Source of the DNA: Plantago ovata
Lineage: Eukaryota > Streptophyta > Magnoliopsida > Lamiales > Plantaginaceae
Assembly (NCBI GenBank): GCA_028274465.1
Contig: CM051456.1
Span: 7,999,545-8,063,544, forward strand
Direction: 5' to 3'
DNA length: 64,000 nucleotides
Under the pieces are notes generated by a model, which saw only the letters and a list, made by a program, of their open reading frames with translations, searched no databases and was not told the DNA's origin. The position numbers and the translations under genes are program-made. Below, piece by piece: positions 47,401 to 59,493 of the stretch. Position 1 is the stretch's first letter. The number at the start of each line of letters is the position of its first letter.

Positions 47401-48542
47401 GACTTTTAACGTAACTCGTAAACTATCAAGCTTTCGTTCAATTGTACTCAACTCTTCAGAATCTTAAACACCAGTAGTTGTACCACCAACACTTGTACCA
47501 ACAGCAAGGGCATCTTGCCTCTTCTTCAATCTTCTCTCCTTATAGTGTTAGTCTGTCAGAAGCATCAATAACTACAAAAACAAAAAATGTAAAAACATCC
47601 ACAACACATTTTAAAAATGTAATATCACACCTTAAAACTGTAAATAAGTCCTTAAAAACATAACATGATCCCTCAAAACCGTAACAGTACATCGTAACCC
47701 TTTCAGTAACAAAACTAAAGTAGCATAACATTACAACCCCTTAAAATCATAACATAAGACCTAAAAGAGAATAACAGGATCTCTCAAAACCACATCAACA
47801 ACACAAACAACATCTATAAAAGCATAATCAACCCGTTTAAATCAATTACAAATCACTTAAAAAGCATAACAAAATCAGTTAAAAAACAATAACAATACAC
47901 CTTCACCTTTCAGCTACAAAACTAAAGTACGTAGCATAACATTACACTCTCTTAAAATCATACCAGACACACTTAAAACAACAACTCGAACACTTGAAAC
48001 CAAAACAACACAAATTACGGAAGCATAAAGATAACGCAACCATATCTTAATAATATGCCTTCAAAGTTCAAACCATAACATAAATAAATTTACTGTCAAC
48101 ATCATCAACATTCATCACATAATCCCTTAGAACCACCACAAGATCCCTAAAAACTATTAGACACATTAAAAAAGCAGGCCAGAATCACTTAAAAACATTT
48201 CAATACAAAAACATCAGCGTCTAATACCACAATATCCCCTCAAACCATTAAAATCGCAATAAAATACCTAAAAACCTTAACAATAAATTAAACATTCACT
48301 ATTTTACGAAATTAAAGCAGAATAACATTAGAAACATTAACATGATATTATAAAACATTTAAAACCATAACAATACACCTTTACGCTTTCAAATACAAAA
48401 CACATTCAAAGCAAACACACAAAAAAACTTACTGGAACGGCATCAACAACATTCAAAACTGACTTTCTTCAACTTCTCCTTGTTGTAACTTCCAAATCGT
48501 CAATTGAAATTTCCCTCTTAGTAAGGCCAAATCCTAGATCTG

Positions 48543-48574
<32 letters not shown>

Positions 48575-48904
48575 AAATCTGAACGAAGTAAAATGAACGA
48601 AGAATAGTGAACAGACCGAAGCAACAAAACAAACATATGAGGTGATTTCTCAGATCGATCGATGATTTCTCAAAGAGAGAGAAGCTGGCGTGAGGAAGAA
48701 GAAAAGGGGATTTTCAGATAGAATTTCTCATTTCACACACAAAACACATTCAACTATGTGTTTATGTCTCTGGCATGTTGTATTTATTTAAGACAAAGAA
48801 CCGGATTTGTTTTAAAATCGGTAAGTCAACCGGTTCAACTCAAAACCACTTGGTTTTTAAAAAACCAGGCCTTTCCCATTGTTTAAGGAAAGGCTGGCCT
48901 CACC
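44488..48904. mobile_element. 4.4-kb TIR element, MULE/FAR1-like, motif-polarised
   Basis: Terminal inverted repeats of about 45 bp: left AGTAAGGCTAGCCTTTCC then GGAAAGTCCTGGTTTTT; right, reversed, GGTGAGGCCAGCCTTTCC then GGAAAGGCCTGGTTTTT. No clean target-site duplication was found. The left third holds two copies of an exon-like segment (about 44969-45065 and 45433-45533, phrase SDLDIIE / SDLEIIE) and later a FAR1-like fragment. The left half (45080-46150) repeats GTTATGGTTTTAAT dozens of times; the right half (46850-48370) repeats the complement, TTAAAACCATAAC. A 240-bp diverged duplication lies at about 46450-46800 and a 30-A run at 48543-48572. No complete transposase. Assignment to MULEs rests on the FAR1-like piece and the TIR; it is inference. 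Confidence 0.65.
46173..46367 (+). pseudogene. FAR1-type DNA-binding domain fragment
   Basis: The 64-residue frame contains IKRSGCKAHDRAKYERKQ followed by HHIQHNNKL, resembling the Cys...His-Asn-His part of the FAR1/WRKY-GCM1-type zinc-binding domain (usual form ..R.GCKA......F...HNH.L). Only one Cys and degraded His spacing are seen, so zinc binding is doubtful. It sits inside the 4.4-kb TIR element, probably as a remnant of a FAR1/MULE transposase or a captured exon. No catalytic DDE region follows. Confidence 0.45.
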
Positions 48905-49957
48905 ATAAACTTTAGCTTGTTTTATAATTTAATTTAGTAAATCGTCTATCTTTATCAAGTTATTTGAATTGGCTATACACCATAAAATAGTATTTAAACA
49001 AAAAGAGAAACGTGGAAGGAAACTTTTATTGCTAGATAATGTTGTATCATGCCTAGTCATTAACAAAATTACGAGATCTCTCATACGTAAAACAAAATCA
49101 AATTTTTTGTAAAAAAAGTAATGATGCATGCTATGAAGAATAGTATGACTATGCATTTTGCTTGCTTCAAAAGGGTTTCACATATATAACCCTTTCCTTT
49201 CGGCCTCTTTCTTTGGTTTCACGATTCGTCATTACATATGTTAAGGGCCATTTACCTAGTAGCATGTGTGTGATTGAGATAATCACTTGATGATTTCGTT
49301 CATTCTCCCAAGTCCCATCTATAATTATGATGATGATCAACAAATTTAATCATTCTTCTAAATCATATTTTGCGACTCGTTAGATCTTGATAGGCAGGCA
49401 CACGTGACACGTCACAAAGGTATCGAATAAAAGATGTTCAGATATTGGATGTTGTTATCTTTGAAATTATTTGTACTCGTAGTAGGTTTGTTGCAGCAAA
49501 AGAAGTATGTAACTAGCTATAATTGAATCTTGTAAAATGAGATATATAATATAATTGGTCCAACAGTAATTAACATTTGGATAATGATAGTACCTATATG
49601 ATGAGTTATAGAGAAGTAAGGCTTTTGGACCCGACTTACTTTTACTAGAGGCCTGAATTCTAGTTTAAGCGACCTAACAGGCTACCATAATTGCTTAACT
49701 CAAATATATTATGGTCCCCTTTTTGTCTAATCTGGCCCTGTGGCTATGTTTTGATTATGAAACAGGTCGGGGTTGACTTGGCTGAATTTGGACCCGACAA
49801 TTTCACTACATTAATTAACACTTCAACACTCAATTTATGTGTGATGCTTTTTCTGCACTGAATTATTCTCACCACCACATAAATTACCAATTTCATATTT
49901 TCATGTACTTGGTTAATTAGTTGGCCTTTCAACATTTTTTTCCTAAAATTCTCTTTG
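48905..49957. other. Non-coding, nothing recognised
   Basis: AT-rich DNA between the 4.4-kb element and a LINE relic. Minus-strand ORFs at 48929-49156 and 49744-49935 are unsupported. Confidence 0.5.
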
Positions 49958-50940
49958 CCACAGGGAGGAAGAAACTTTGAACCACCTCATTTTCCAATGT
50001 TAGGTGTTTCAATCAGAAAGAACAAGTATGGGTTATCACCCCAGCATAAACTCCTTTGAACAAATAATTTTCTGGATGTCATCAGACGAGCACCAGCAAA
50101 ATAGGACTATATTGTTTGCATGGTTGGTATGGATAACAAGAAATGAAAAAATATTTAAAAACCAAGAAATCACAATACCAACATTTCAAACAAGATTAGC
50201 ACAACTTATAGAAGACAATAAGTAGTTACAGAATATGGAACAAAATATTACTACCACACCAGTTCCTTGTAAATGGGAACCACCATCAAAAGACTGGCTT
50301 TGTATTAACATAGATGGTTCTCATGATCCCATTACAGGAGCATCAGAAGAAGGTGCTATAATTAAAAATTTTAATGGTCACTTTGTAACGGCAGCAGCTC
50401 TGTTCTTGGGTAAAACAACACCAGCGCTAATGGAATTTCATGCTTTAAAACTTGGCTTACAATTCTGTACAAGAATAGGAGGGACACGAGTTATCATCAA
50501 AATTGACTCAAAAAATGCTCATATTTTGTTTGAACAGGGGAACAGCGGCATCACCTTACCAAGTAATTCTCAGGCAGGACGCATGTAGGAGGATAGACTC
50601 TATGGACAGTATACAAGTCCTTTTTGGCTACCGTGAAACAAATCAAGTGGTTGGCCGACTCGCAAATGAAGGAAGAAAGCGAACTTTTGAAACCACTAAT
50701 TCGCTTTTGACAGAGTCTAATATGTATATTTGGGATATTTGCCCTACTTGGTTGCTAGATGTACTGAAACTAGATGATGTCATTTCTATTCGGCATGTAA
50801 AAACTCCTATTATTACTTAAAATAAAGTGGTATGGTAGTAAGGGTGCTGTATTAGCTCATGAGAGACCGGAAGATCAAACCCCAACAGAGACATAAGATG
50901 GAGTAGAGCAGTTAGATTTTCCGTTTAAATAAAAAAAACA
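49958..50940 (+). mobile_element. Decayed LINE ORF2 tail (zf-RVT, RNase H)
   Basis: Coding remnants in order: end of a zf-RVT domain (EETLNHLIFQC, about 49965-50000), a spacer helix (AWLVWITRNEKIFKNQ), then RNase H (INIDGSHDPITGAS, LMEFHALKLGLQF, IKIDSKNAH, and in another frame GYRETNQVVGRLANEG). There are stops after the zf-RVT Cys (TAG near 50002) and at about 50223, and a frame change near 50580, so it is dead. The final catalytic Asp is replaced (VVGRLAN). It ends in an A-rich tail at 50930-50939. It is older than the LINE at 5.1 kb. Confidence 0.75.
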
Positions 50941-52892
50941 AACACCAACAACTAAGTAGTAGCTGCTATATAATCTTCATCCTAATTACCTAGGTTAATT
51001 GAATTGCCATCCTTCTCTTTGTTGAATGCAAGTAATCGGGTGAAGTGAAGCAAATGTTATCTTTGTTAACTTTATATTTAGATATGACAAAATCAACACG
51101 TATCGAATAAAACCGCCTTAAATCTAGACATTTAAACACTTGCATAAGTTAACAGGAATTGATCGAAATGCATGCAAGTTTTCCAGATGCATCTAAATCA
51201 AATACTCCACACGCAATGGGAGTTTGTTACAAGTGCAACCTAATTTTTCATGAAATGTGGACAAAAACAATTTCATCATGAAAATTGAAAACTGATAACC
51301 TCTCTCGTCAAAATAGTCCACCGAACTAATACATGTACTACAACAAGCATGTATCTATTTATTAAATAAAATAAGATACAAGTAGACACAATAAGAAAAC
51401 GACACGGATCAATATAGTCCCCCATCGTTTGAGCTAGCACGTGTTAATGAAATGATATTCGAATGATATGTTGACCGTACTAACTACTTCTACATGTCAG
51501 TGCTAAATCACTTTATAAGTAAGTTATCCGTACGAACAATACACATAAATACTTATAAATTAGTATTATTAATATTAATATTTCAAAGGGTCGGAACTCT
51601 GGCCATTAATAAAAACAAAATGACTTTTACCACGAGCATGCACAAAGTTAGTTGGTATGGTATGGACATGTGACACTACCGTATCTCAAACATCTCACTC
51701 ACTGGCCCAAAAGGAATGAATATTTATGATGATATGATACTGAAAATGAAACATACCTACCTAGTCACTTGGATAGGATCTCTTTCTCACGCGCTTTTCT
51801 TTTTTTATTTTATTTTTAAATCTCTCTATAAAATCCCACAAATAATCCATCCCAACTCCTAATAAATATTTTGCATTCAATATTTACACTGTTTGTTTTT
51901 AATGAGTGCGTTATATATTATGTTTGATTAGCGAAGTTCATAATATATTTTAAGAAATTGGAAAAAGATACTGTATAGAATGAATAGCACGTAAAAGAAA
52001 AGTGAAAGCAAAATGGAAATGTGGAGAACTTCATAAAAGAACAGCAATATACAGCTGGATTGCATCCCATAGTCAACACAAAATATCCATTACTCTGTTT
52101 TTATTCTTCTCCTTCACCTCTATCCAATATTCTACACAAAGCTTTAATTACTGTACCAACCCCTCTGAGAGACAAAAATCCACCCCACTATTATTCTTCC
52201 TGGGCCATTAAATAAGTACTCATCCCTTCGCTTATAAATAGAAATAATGGATTTTGTTTTCTTGTTTCTTGACTTAGATTTATTTATTATCATTGAATAT
52301 TTATTGTAATTAGAAAGACAGGGATTTTGTGGTCATTTTAATAAAATAGAATATACTCAACTTTACTACTTTTAATAAATGCAAATTTTTTATTGAGTAC
52401 CTGAGAGGAGTTAGGAGTAGTAGTGGAAATACCACTTTAAAATATTTACTATACCTTTTGGTTTTAGGCTTCACTTTCAAGAAGTGGTGGCTACTAGTAT
52501 TAATAATCACATTACATCCATTTCCTCTCAATTCTCTTTCTTTCTTTCTTCAATTAGGTCATTGCATTGATTTTGCACATTTGAGCACTACCCAGTCAGT
52601 GAATGCTTTTCCCAAATGTGGGTATCATCTTTTCTGATGGAGTTTACGCTGTTTGCTCCAAGACTCCACTTTTAGCCCAAAACACTGCGTTTTTCCACAT
52701 CCCATCGGCTGAATCAGGATAAAAATCGTCTCTTTATTCGATTAACGAGCTGGATTCAGCTCAATCTCGACTGGGTTTCTGTGGCTGTCCGAATCCCCAT
52801 TGGTGGTTTTTGAGACAGTCAGGTGTTTCTGCATTGGTGGTAATTGAGGGTGTTTTTGGTAATTTGCACTGAGTGGAAAAAAAGGAAAGGTG
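50941..52892. other. Upstream region of CESA gene
   Basis: About 1.9 kb without a gene. The last ~330 bp (from about 52560) are less AT-rich and include what should be the 5' untranslated leader of the CESA gene. Small ORFs at 52002-52215 and 52310-52531 are unsupported. No transposon ends recognised. Confidence 0.5.
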
Positions 52893-54481
52893 ATGGATAC
52901 AAGAGGAGGCCTTGTTGCTGGTTCTCATGAAAGAAATCAGTTTGTTGTTATTAATGCTGACGAAATTGGGAGAGTAAGTTTTCCCTGTCTGTAATTGTTC
53001 TACTAGTGCTATCACTTTCATTTTAATCCATTATTTAATTTTGTTATTATTTGTTTATGTTCTGACTGAGATCTGTTTCTACTTGATTTGCTGGAATGTT
53101 TTATTTTTCTTGTCTGCTGTTGGGTGTTTTGTTTTGTTTGACTGGAGATAAATGTGATCTTTTCAAGTTTTATTTATTTAATTTTTGTTTTTTTTTGTTT
53201 TTTTTCCCTTTGATTCGTTGAATGCAATCTTTAATTCTATTTGTTATCTGGTATAGGGCTTAAACCTTCTGTTTTCTTTTGATTAAGGACTAGAAGCTGT
53301 AGAGTTTCCATTATTTAGCTTAGTTCATGCCATAGCACAGTGTGAGTTCTATTTAGTTTAGGTGCATTGTTGAATTTAGTGAGAATTGTTGCGTTCGCCT
53401 TTTTGTTTGATCAAGGACTAGAAGCTGTAGAGTTTCCATTGTTTAGCTCAGTTCATGCCATCCATAGCATAGTGTGTGAGTTCTGTTTGGTTTAGGTGCA
53501 TTGTTGAATTGAGAGAGAATTGTTGCGGTGGCTGATTGTAACAATACGAGCCTAATTGGAGATAAAACTCTTGATGTGAATAGATTAAGTCCGTCGAAGA
53601 ACTAAGTGGGGAGATATGCCAAGTCTGTGGAGATGATATTGAGATATCTGCAGAAGGGGAACTGTTTGTTGCTTGCAACGAATGTGCTTTCCCTGTCTGT
53701 AGGACTTGTTACGAGTATGAGAGGAAAGAAGGAACTCAGGTTTGTCCTCAGTGCAAGACAAGATACAAGCGTCTAAAAGGTAGGTCTTCCTTTTTCTATG
53801 GTAATGGTATGAATAGCCATATGTTAATAGATTCTTTTGAGTGTGCTCTTAGAATGTGCATCTACATTGCAGGTAGCCCTAGAGTTGACGGTGATGAAGA
53901 AGAAGATGGTTTTGAAGATTTGGAATACGAGTTTTCCTATGATGAGCAAGAGGCTCTGGCCTATGCACCAAATGATGGTGGGATAACCTTGAGGCATAGA
54001 GGTCCAGCTGGAATGGCCTTGAGCTCAAAAGAGGACCCGTCTCCGCAGGGCCTTGAAATTCCTCTATTAACATATGGTGAAGAGGTAGTCAAATACTTTG
54101 TGTTCTTTTCTCTCTTCTTAAACCCCAAGAGATCTTTCTTTATGTTTTTCTTTTTACGAATCCCGTGTTTTCACAAATGTTCAAAGATATTTCAATAAAT
54201 ATTCTCCCTCTTTTACATACCAAGCTTCTCATTTGGGTTTTCATTTGTAAATTTAGGAAAACTGTAAAAGTATAAGAGAATATGTGTTAAGAGTTTCAGA
54301 GAGAATGAATAAAAGGTGTAAGGCTCTCTTTGATTCAGCTGGAAAACTCTGAGCTGACCGGATCGAACTGAACTTAACTTATTTGAAGTATAAATTTCTA
54401 CTAAGCAAATTATGAACTGAACTGAAATGTAATGATCTGAGTTGAACGGAATTTAAGGTGACAAAAACAGAGCTTAATTGT

Positions 54482-54560
<79 letters not shown>

Positions 54561-55648
54561 TGTGTGTGTGTGTGTTTTAAAGTAGGTGAGATAATGTACA
54601 TTTTTGGAAATGTCATGTTTCTAATGGAACCCCGAAAATGGCAAAATGGGAAGCTTTTGGTGGAATGGAGCAAGTAATAACTCATTAATATACAGTATTT
54701 GCCAGTATCTGACTGTGTTGATGCCCTACTGATCTCTCGTGGTTGAATTCCCAGATTTCTGATGACTATCACGCAATAATGATACCATCATCTCTAAGCG
54801 CATCTGAAGGCCTTCAATCAATTCCTGGGGCATCACCACCATGTTAGTAACTATTACCTCTTATCAGTCTTCTATTCGTTCACTTTTTCTGTGTCATGCT
54901 TGCAGTTTCTAACAGCTAAATGGTTTAACTTTTGACGCACCAGTGCAATCAAGGTCCATGGTTCCACAGAGAGACCTTGCAGCATATGGATATGGAAGTA
55001 TTGCATGGAAAGACCGCATGGAAGAATGGAAGAGCAAGCAAAACGAAAACCTTGAGTTGATCTTGCATGAAGGGGATAATGAAGACTGTGATGATGAAGG
55101 CGAGGATATCCTTGGACCGGGTGCTATTTTGCCTCTGTAAGTCAATTTCCATCATGCTGGAATGTGCAATCCATATAAGTTGTGTTGAGTGTGAAGACTG
55201 GTTAAATATTAAATGTTAAGGAAAGAACCATGAACTGGAACAATTAATTTTTGTAAGCTTGCGAATGTTGGGTCCTAACTACATCCACTCACCACACTGA
55301 AGTGTGCTCATACCCCCTCTCCAATCCATATAAGTTCTGGATGGCTCAGTTTTAAGAGTATCACATGATTATTTGTTAGCACATCAAATAAACAGGTGTT
55401 GCTATATGTGTTGCATTTTTTTCTTTTCTATATGTTCTTAAAACATTTCTGTGGTTTTGTAACTAATTCATCGTAAAGCTGGTTTGATAGCTCAATGTTG
55501 ATCAGCTCTTAGAGGAGAAATTTCTGAATAATGTTATATCATCTCTGCATGGCTCAACTGATGACCAGTTGGTTAATGTACACCTTATTATGAGGGAGGT
55601 TTCAATTCATAAGAAAGCACTAGAGTAGAAGATAATTCAGTATTGGAT

Positions 55649-55715
<67 letters not shown>

Positions 55716-58700
55716 TTTTTAAAATAATAATTTACTGTGTTTAATTTTCTCTATATACTTCTTACTACAACATTGTTTTCTAATTTTTTTCCGATAGGAT
55801 GGACGAAGGCAGACAGCCACTGTCAAGGAAAGTACCTATTTCTTCAGGCAAGCTAAACCCGTATAGGATGATAATTATTCTCCGCCTTGTTATCCTTGGC
55901 TTATTTTTCCACTATCGTATCCTCCATCCGGTGCCTGATGCATATTGGTTGTGGATGATATCTGTAATTTGTGAAATATGGTTTGCTGTATCATGGATAC
56001 TTGATCAGTTCCCAAAATGGTATCCGATCAATCGAGAAACTTATCTTGATCGACTTTCACTCAGGTAAATTAGCCTTCTTGCATTGCATGAGATTCTTTG
56101 TTTAGTTTCCCTTATTTTTAGTAAAACCTCTAGAAATTTCATGATTGTAGATATGAAAAGGAAGGCGAGCCCTCAGAATTAGCTGCCGTGGATGTTTTCG
56201 TTAGCACAGTCGATCCATTGAAGGAACCTCCACTGATCACCGCAAATACAGTTCTCTCCATTCTTGCAGTTGACTATCCAGTAGACAAAGTCTGTTGCTA
56301 TGTCTCTGATGATGGTGCAGCGCTGCTTACATTTGAGACACTTTCCGAGACTGTTAAATTTGCAGAGATATGGGTACCTTTCTGTAAGAAGTTCAACATC
56401 GAACCACGAGCCCCAGAGTGGTACTTTTCTCAAAAGATGGATTATCTGAAGAACAAAGTCCATCCAGCTTTTGTGAGGGAAAGACGTGTCATGAAGGTCT
56501 TAACCGTCATCTTCTCTTATTTACTACTTCAACTTGCAAAATATTGTCATTAAGTATTGTTTACTTGGGTGTAGAAAGCATACGAGGATTTTAAAATTCG
56601 GATCAACCAATTGGTAGCCATATCAGAGAAGGTTCCAGAGGAAGGGTGGACAATGCCCGATGGATCATCATGGCCAGGAAACAATGTCAGAGACCATCCT
56701 GGCATGATCCAGGTTAATTCTGCTGGCTGATATTGCATTTAGATATCATTTTATTTATCATGCCGCGTTTCGTTGTTCTAGTACCTGACGTGTAATTTGA
56801 ACAGGTATTTGCCGGTGATGATGTTGGTCTTGATGAAGACGGAAATAAACTACTACCCCTGCTAGTTTACGTTTCCCGTGAAAAGAGGCCTGGCTTTGAC
56901 CATCACAAAAAAGCCGGAGCCATGAATGCTCTTGTGAGTGCCTAATACTTCTGTCAATAAAATCTGACCACCTTCAGAAAGACATCTATTCTGTGATAAG
57001 TTGAATGTCTCTTATAACATGTTACTTCTACATGTTCAGATTCGTGTTTCAGGTGTTATGTCAAATGCTCCTTATATGCTAAATGTCGACTGCGATCATT
57101 ACATAAACAACTCCAAAGCACTACGAGAAGCTATGTGTTTCATGATGGACCCCACATCAGGAAAGAAAGTATGCTATGTTCAATTTCCGCAAAGATTCGA
57201 TGGAATAGATCGTCATGATCGCTACTCCAATCGTAATGTTGTGTTCTTCGATGTATGTATATCTCTATTCTTCTTTCACACACACCCCCACCCCCACCCA
57301 TGGGCTCTTTGCATCATGCAAAAACTGACACACATACTTGTAAACAGATCAATATGAAAGGTTTAGATGGTCTACAAGGTCCTATATATGTTGGAACTGG
57401 ATGTGTATTCAGAAGGCAAGCACTTTATGGATTTGATGCTCCTAAGAAGAAGAAGGCACCTAGCAGGACATGTAACTGCTGGCCAAAGTGGTGCTGTTTT
57501 GGCTGTGGCTCTAGGAAGAAGAAGAAAGAAAAAGAAAAGAAGGAAAAGAAGAAAAAGTTGAAGCATAGAGATGCGTCGAAGCAGATTCATGCTCTCGAGA
57601 CCATTGAAGAAGGAACAGATGGTAAAGAATTTACTTGTGAAACACTATTATTTTCACTGCATTGTTGTCTTACTATATATTAAACTACAACTAATTTCAC
57701 TTTGCCATAACAGAGAATATTATCACCAAACCACATATCAACCAGGAGAAGCTTGAAAAGAAATTTGGGCAATCGCCCGAATTTGTGTCATCAACACTTC
57801 TAGAAAATGGTGGTGGTCCGGAGGATCTTAATTCTGCGCCAGTCTTGAGTGAGGCCATTCATGTCATCAGCTGTGGTTATGAAGATAAGACAGAATGGGG
57901 AAAGGAGGTATGCATTTACAGTCTCATTTTTATTTTTGAAGCTATACCCACTGAAAAATTGCAATTCTCCATGCATTCCCCAGTGTTGGAAAAAACATTA
58001 GACAAGCATCCCTTCCAATTGCTTAGCATAGCAGTAACCCCTCAATTGGATTAAAGTGTTATCTTAGAAATGGAACCTTGCTTATTTCCAGAATTTAGTC
58101 TATGGAAGGGTCTGTATATATTTTCATTAAACTGGTCGTCCTGCTACCTCATTTGACTTCTGAATATCAAATTGCTAAACCAGGTTGGCTGGATATATGG
58201 TTCTGTGACGGAAGACATCCTGACAGGTTTTAAAATGCACTGCCATGGTTGGCGGTCTGTTTACTGCATGCCCAAGAGGCCTGCATTTAAGGGATCAGCT
58301 CCTATCAACCTTTCTGATCGTCTTCACCAGGTTCTTCGATGGGCTCTTGGGTCTGTGGAGATATTTCTGAGCAAACACTGCCCAATTTGGTATGGCTATG
58401 GAGGTGGACTGAAGTGGTTGGAACGGCTGTCATACATAAACTCAGTTGTATATCCTTGGACATCTATTCCGTTGATTGTGTACTGTGCCTTGCCAGCCAT
58501 ATGCCTTCTTACTGGGAAGTTCATTGTCCCAGAGGTATGTGTCCTCAACAAGCCTTCTTCATATTTGCATATCCTTATGTTTATAGTTGCATCAGTTTCG
58601 GTTGTAGAATAGTTATACCGACCTTCTTCAACGTATGGCCTAATGATTGAAAAAGCCACAAGTTACAATATCTACAAGATGTGAAGCTCTTCTTGTAAGG

Positions 58701-59493
58701 GATATATGTTTTGTGATTTTGGGGTGTGTCATGTGTGTGTGAAATCTTTTAACTTGTGCGAGTTTTTTAATTATGTCAACAAGCTTCAGTTAAGGGGGTT
58801 TCTGAGTACGACTCATGCTAGGGAATTTCTGTCTTTCAGTGTTATATTTTTCCTCATTTTCTTGTGTCATATGCTTTGAGGTATTTATTAACACGTTCTG
58901 TTATACAGATTAGCAATTATGCTAGTATCATTTTCATGGCACTCTTCATCTCAATTGCTGCAACTGGAATTCTTGAAATGCAATGGGGCGGTGTTCCAAT
59001 TGACGACTGGTGGAGAAATGAGCAGTTTTGGGTTATCGGAGGTGCTTCTTCGCACCTCTTTGCTCTCTTCCAAGGTTTGCTCAAAGTTTTGGCCGGTGTG
59101 AATACAAACTTCACTGTCACCTCAAAAGGAGGAGACGACGGGGAGTTTTCAGAGCTATACACCGTCAAGTGGACTACTTTACTGATCCCGCCTCTGACAT
59201 TGCTCGTCATGAATATTATTGGGGTCGTCATTGGAGTTGCAAATGCCATTAATAACGGATATGATTCATGGGGACCTTTGTTCGGTAGACTATTCTTCTC
59301 TTTCTGGGTGATCCTGCACCTGTATCCATTCATGAAAGGTTTGTTTGGAAAACAAGAGAGGGTTCCTACCGTCCTCATTATCTGGACAGTTTTGCTGACG
59401 TCCATATTGACCCTGGTATGGGTACGGGTGAACCCATTTGTGTCGAGAGACGGGCCTGTGTTGGAGATTTGTGGATTGGACTGTTCAGACTGA
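52893..59493 (+). CDS. CESA6: Cellulose synthase catalytic subunit, CESA6 clade
   Basis: Fourteen exons join in frame to 1,088 residues: 52893-52973, 53584-53779, 53873-54084, 54755-54842, 54944-55136, 55798-56064, 56151-56496, 56575-56712, 56805-56933, 57040-57252, 57348-57621, 57714-57907, 58184-58534, 58909-59493. A RING-type zinc finger spans residues 39-84 (CQVC, ACNEC, CRTC, CPQC). Two membrane segments (about 283-303, 314-335) precede the GT2 core, and about six follow. Catalytic motifs are all present: DDG 399-401, DCD 567-569, TED 786-788, QVLRW 826-830. The class-specific region is Lys/Glu-rich. It polymerises UDP-glucose into beta-1,4-glucan in the plasma membrane rosette. The N-terminus ([17 protein letters not shown]) and gene neighbours point to the primary-wall CESA2/5/6/9 clade. 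Intact. Confidence 0.96.
53279..53535. repeat. 128-bp tandem duplication in CESA intron 1
   Basis: The segment starting near 53279 is repeated from about 53406 with a period of 128 bp (anchor AAGGACTAGAAGCTGTAGAG at 53285 and 53413). The copies are roughly 90% identical with small indels. It lies wholly in intron 1. Confidence 0.85.
54322..54474. mobile_element. Tourist-like MITE in CESA intron 3
   Basis: TAA flanks both sides (54319-54321, 54475-54477). The left end is GGCTCTCTTTGATT, the right end reversed AGCTCTGTTTTTGTC. The 153-bp body has the same GAACTGAACT phrases as the MITE at 20085. Non-coding; directly beside the GA microsatellite. Confidence 0.6.
54488..54574 (+). repeat. (GA)35 (TG)8 microsatellite, CESA intron 3
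   Basis: An uninterrupted 71-bp GA run (54488-54558) continues into 16 bp of TG (54559-54574). It is in intron 3, on the sense strand purine-rich. Expected to vary in length between individuals. Confidence 0.98.
55652..55711 (+). repeat. (TC)30 microsatellite, CESA intron 5
   Basis: A 60-bp uninterrupted TC run in intron 5, about 90 bases before the exon 6 acceptor. It is complementary to the GA run in intron 3. Confidence 0.98.

Noticed and set aside
54410-54772. 120-codon minus-strand ORF rich in Leu-Ser repeats
   Set aside because: Simply the GA microsatellite read in reverse.
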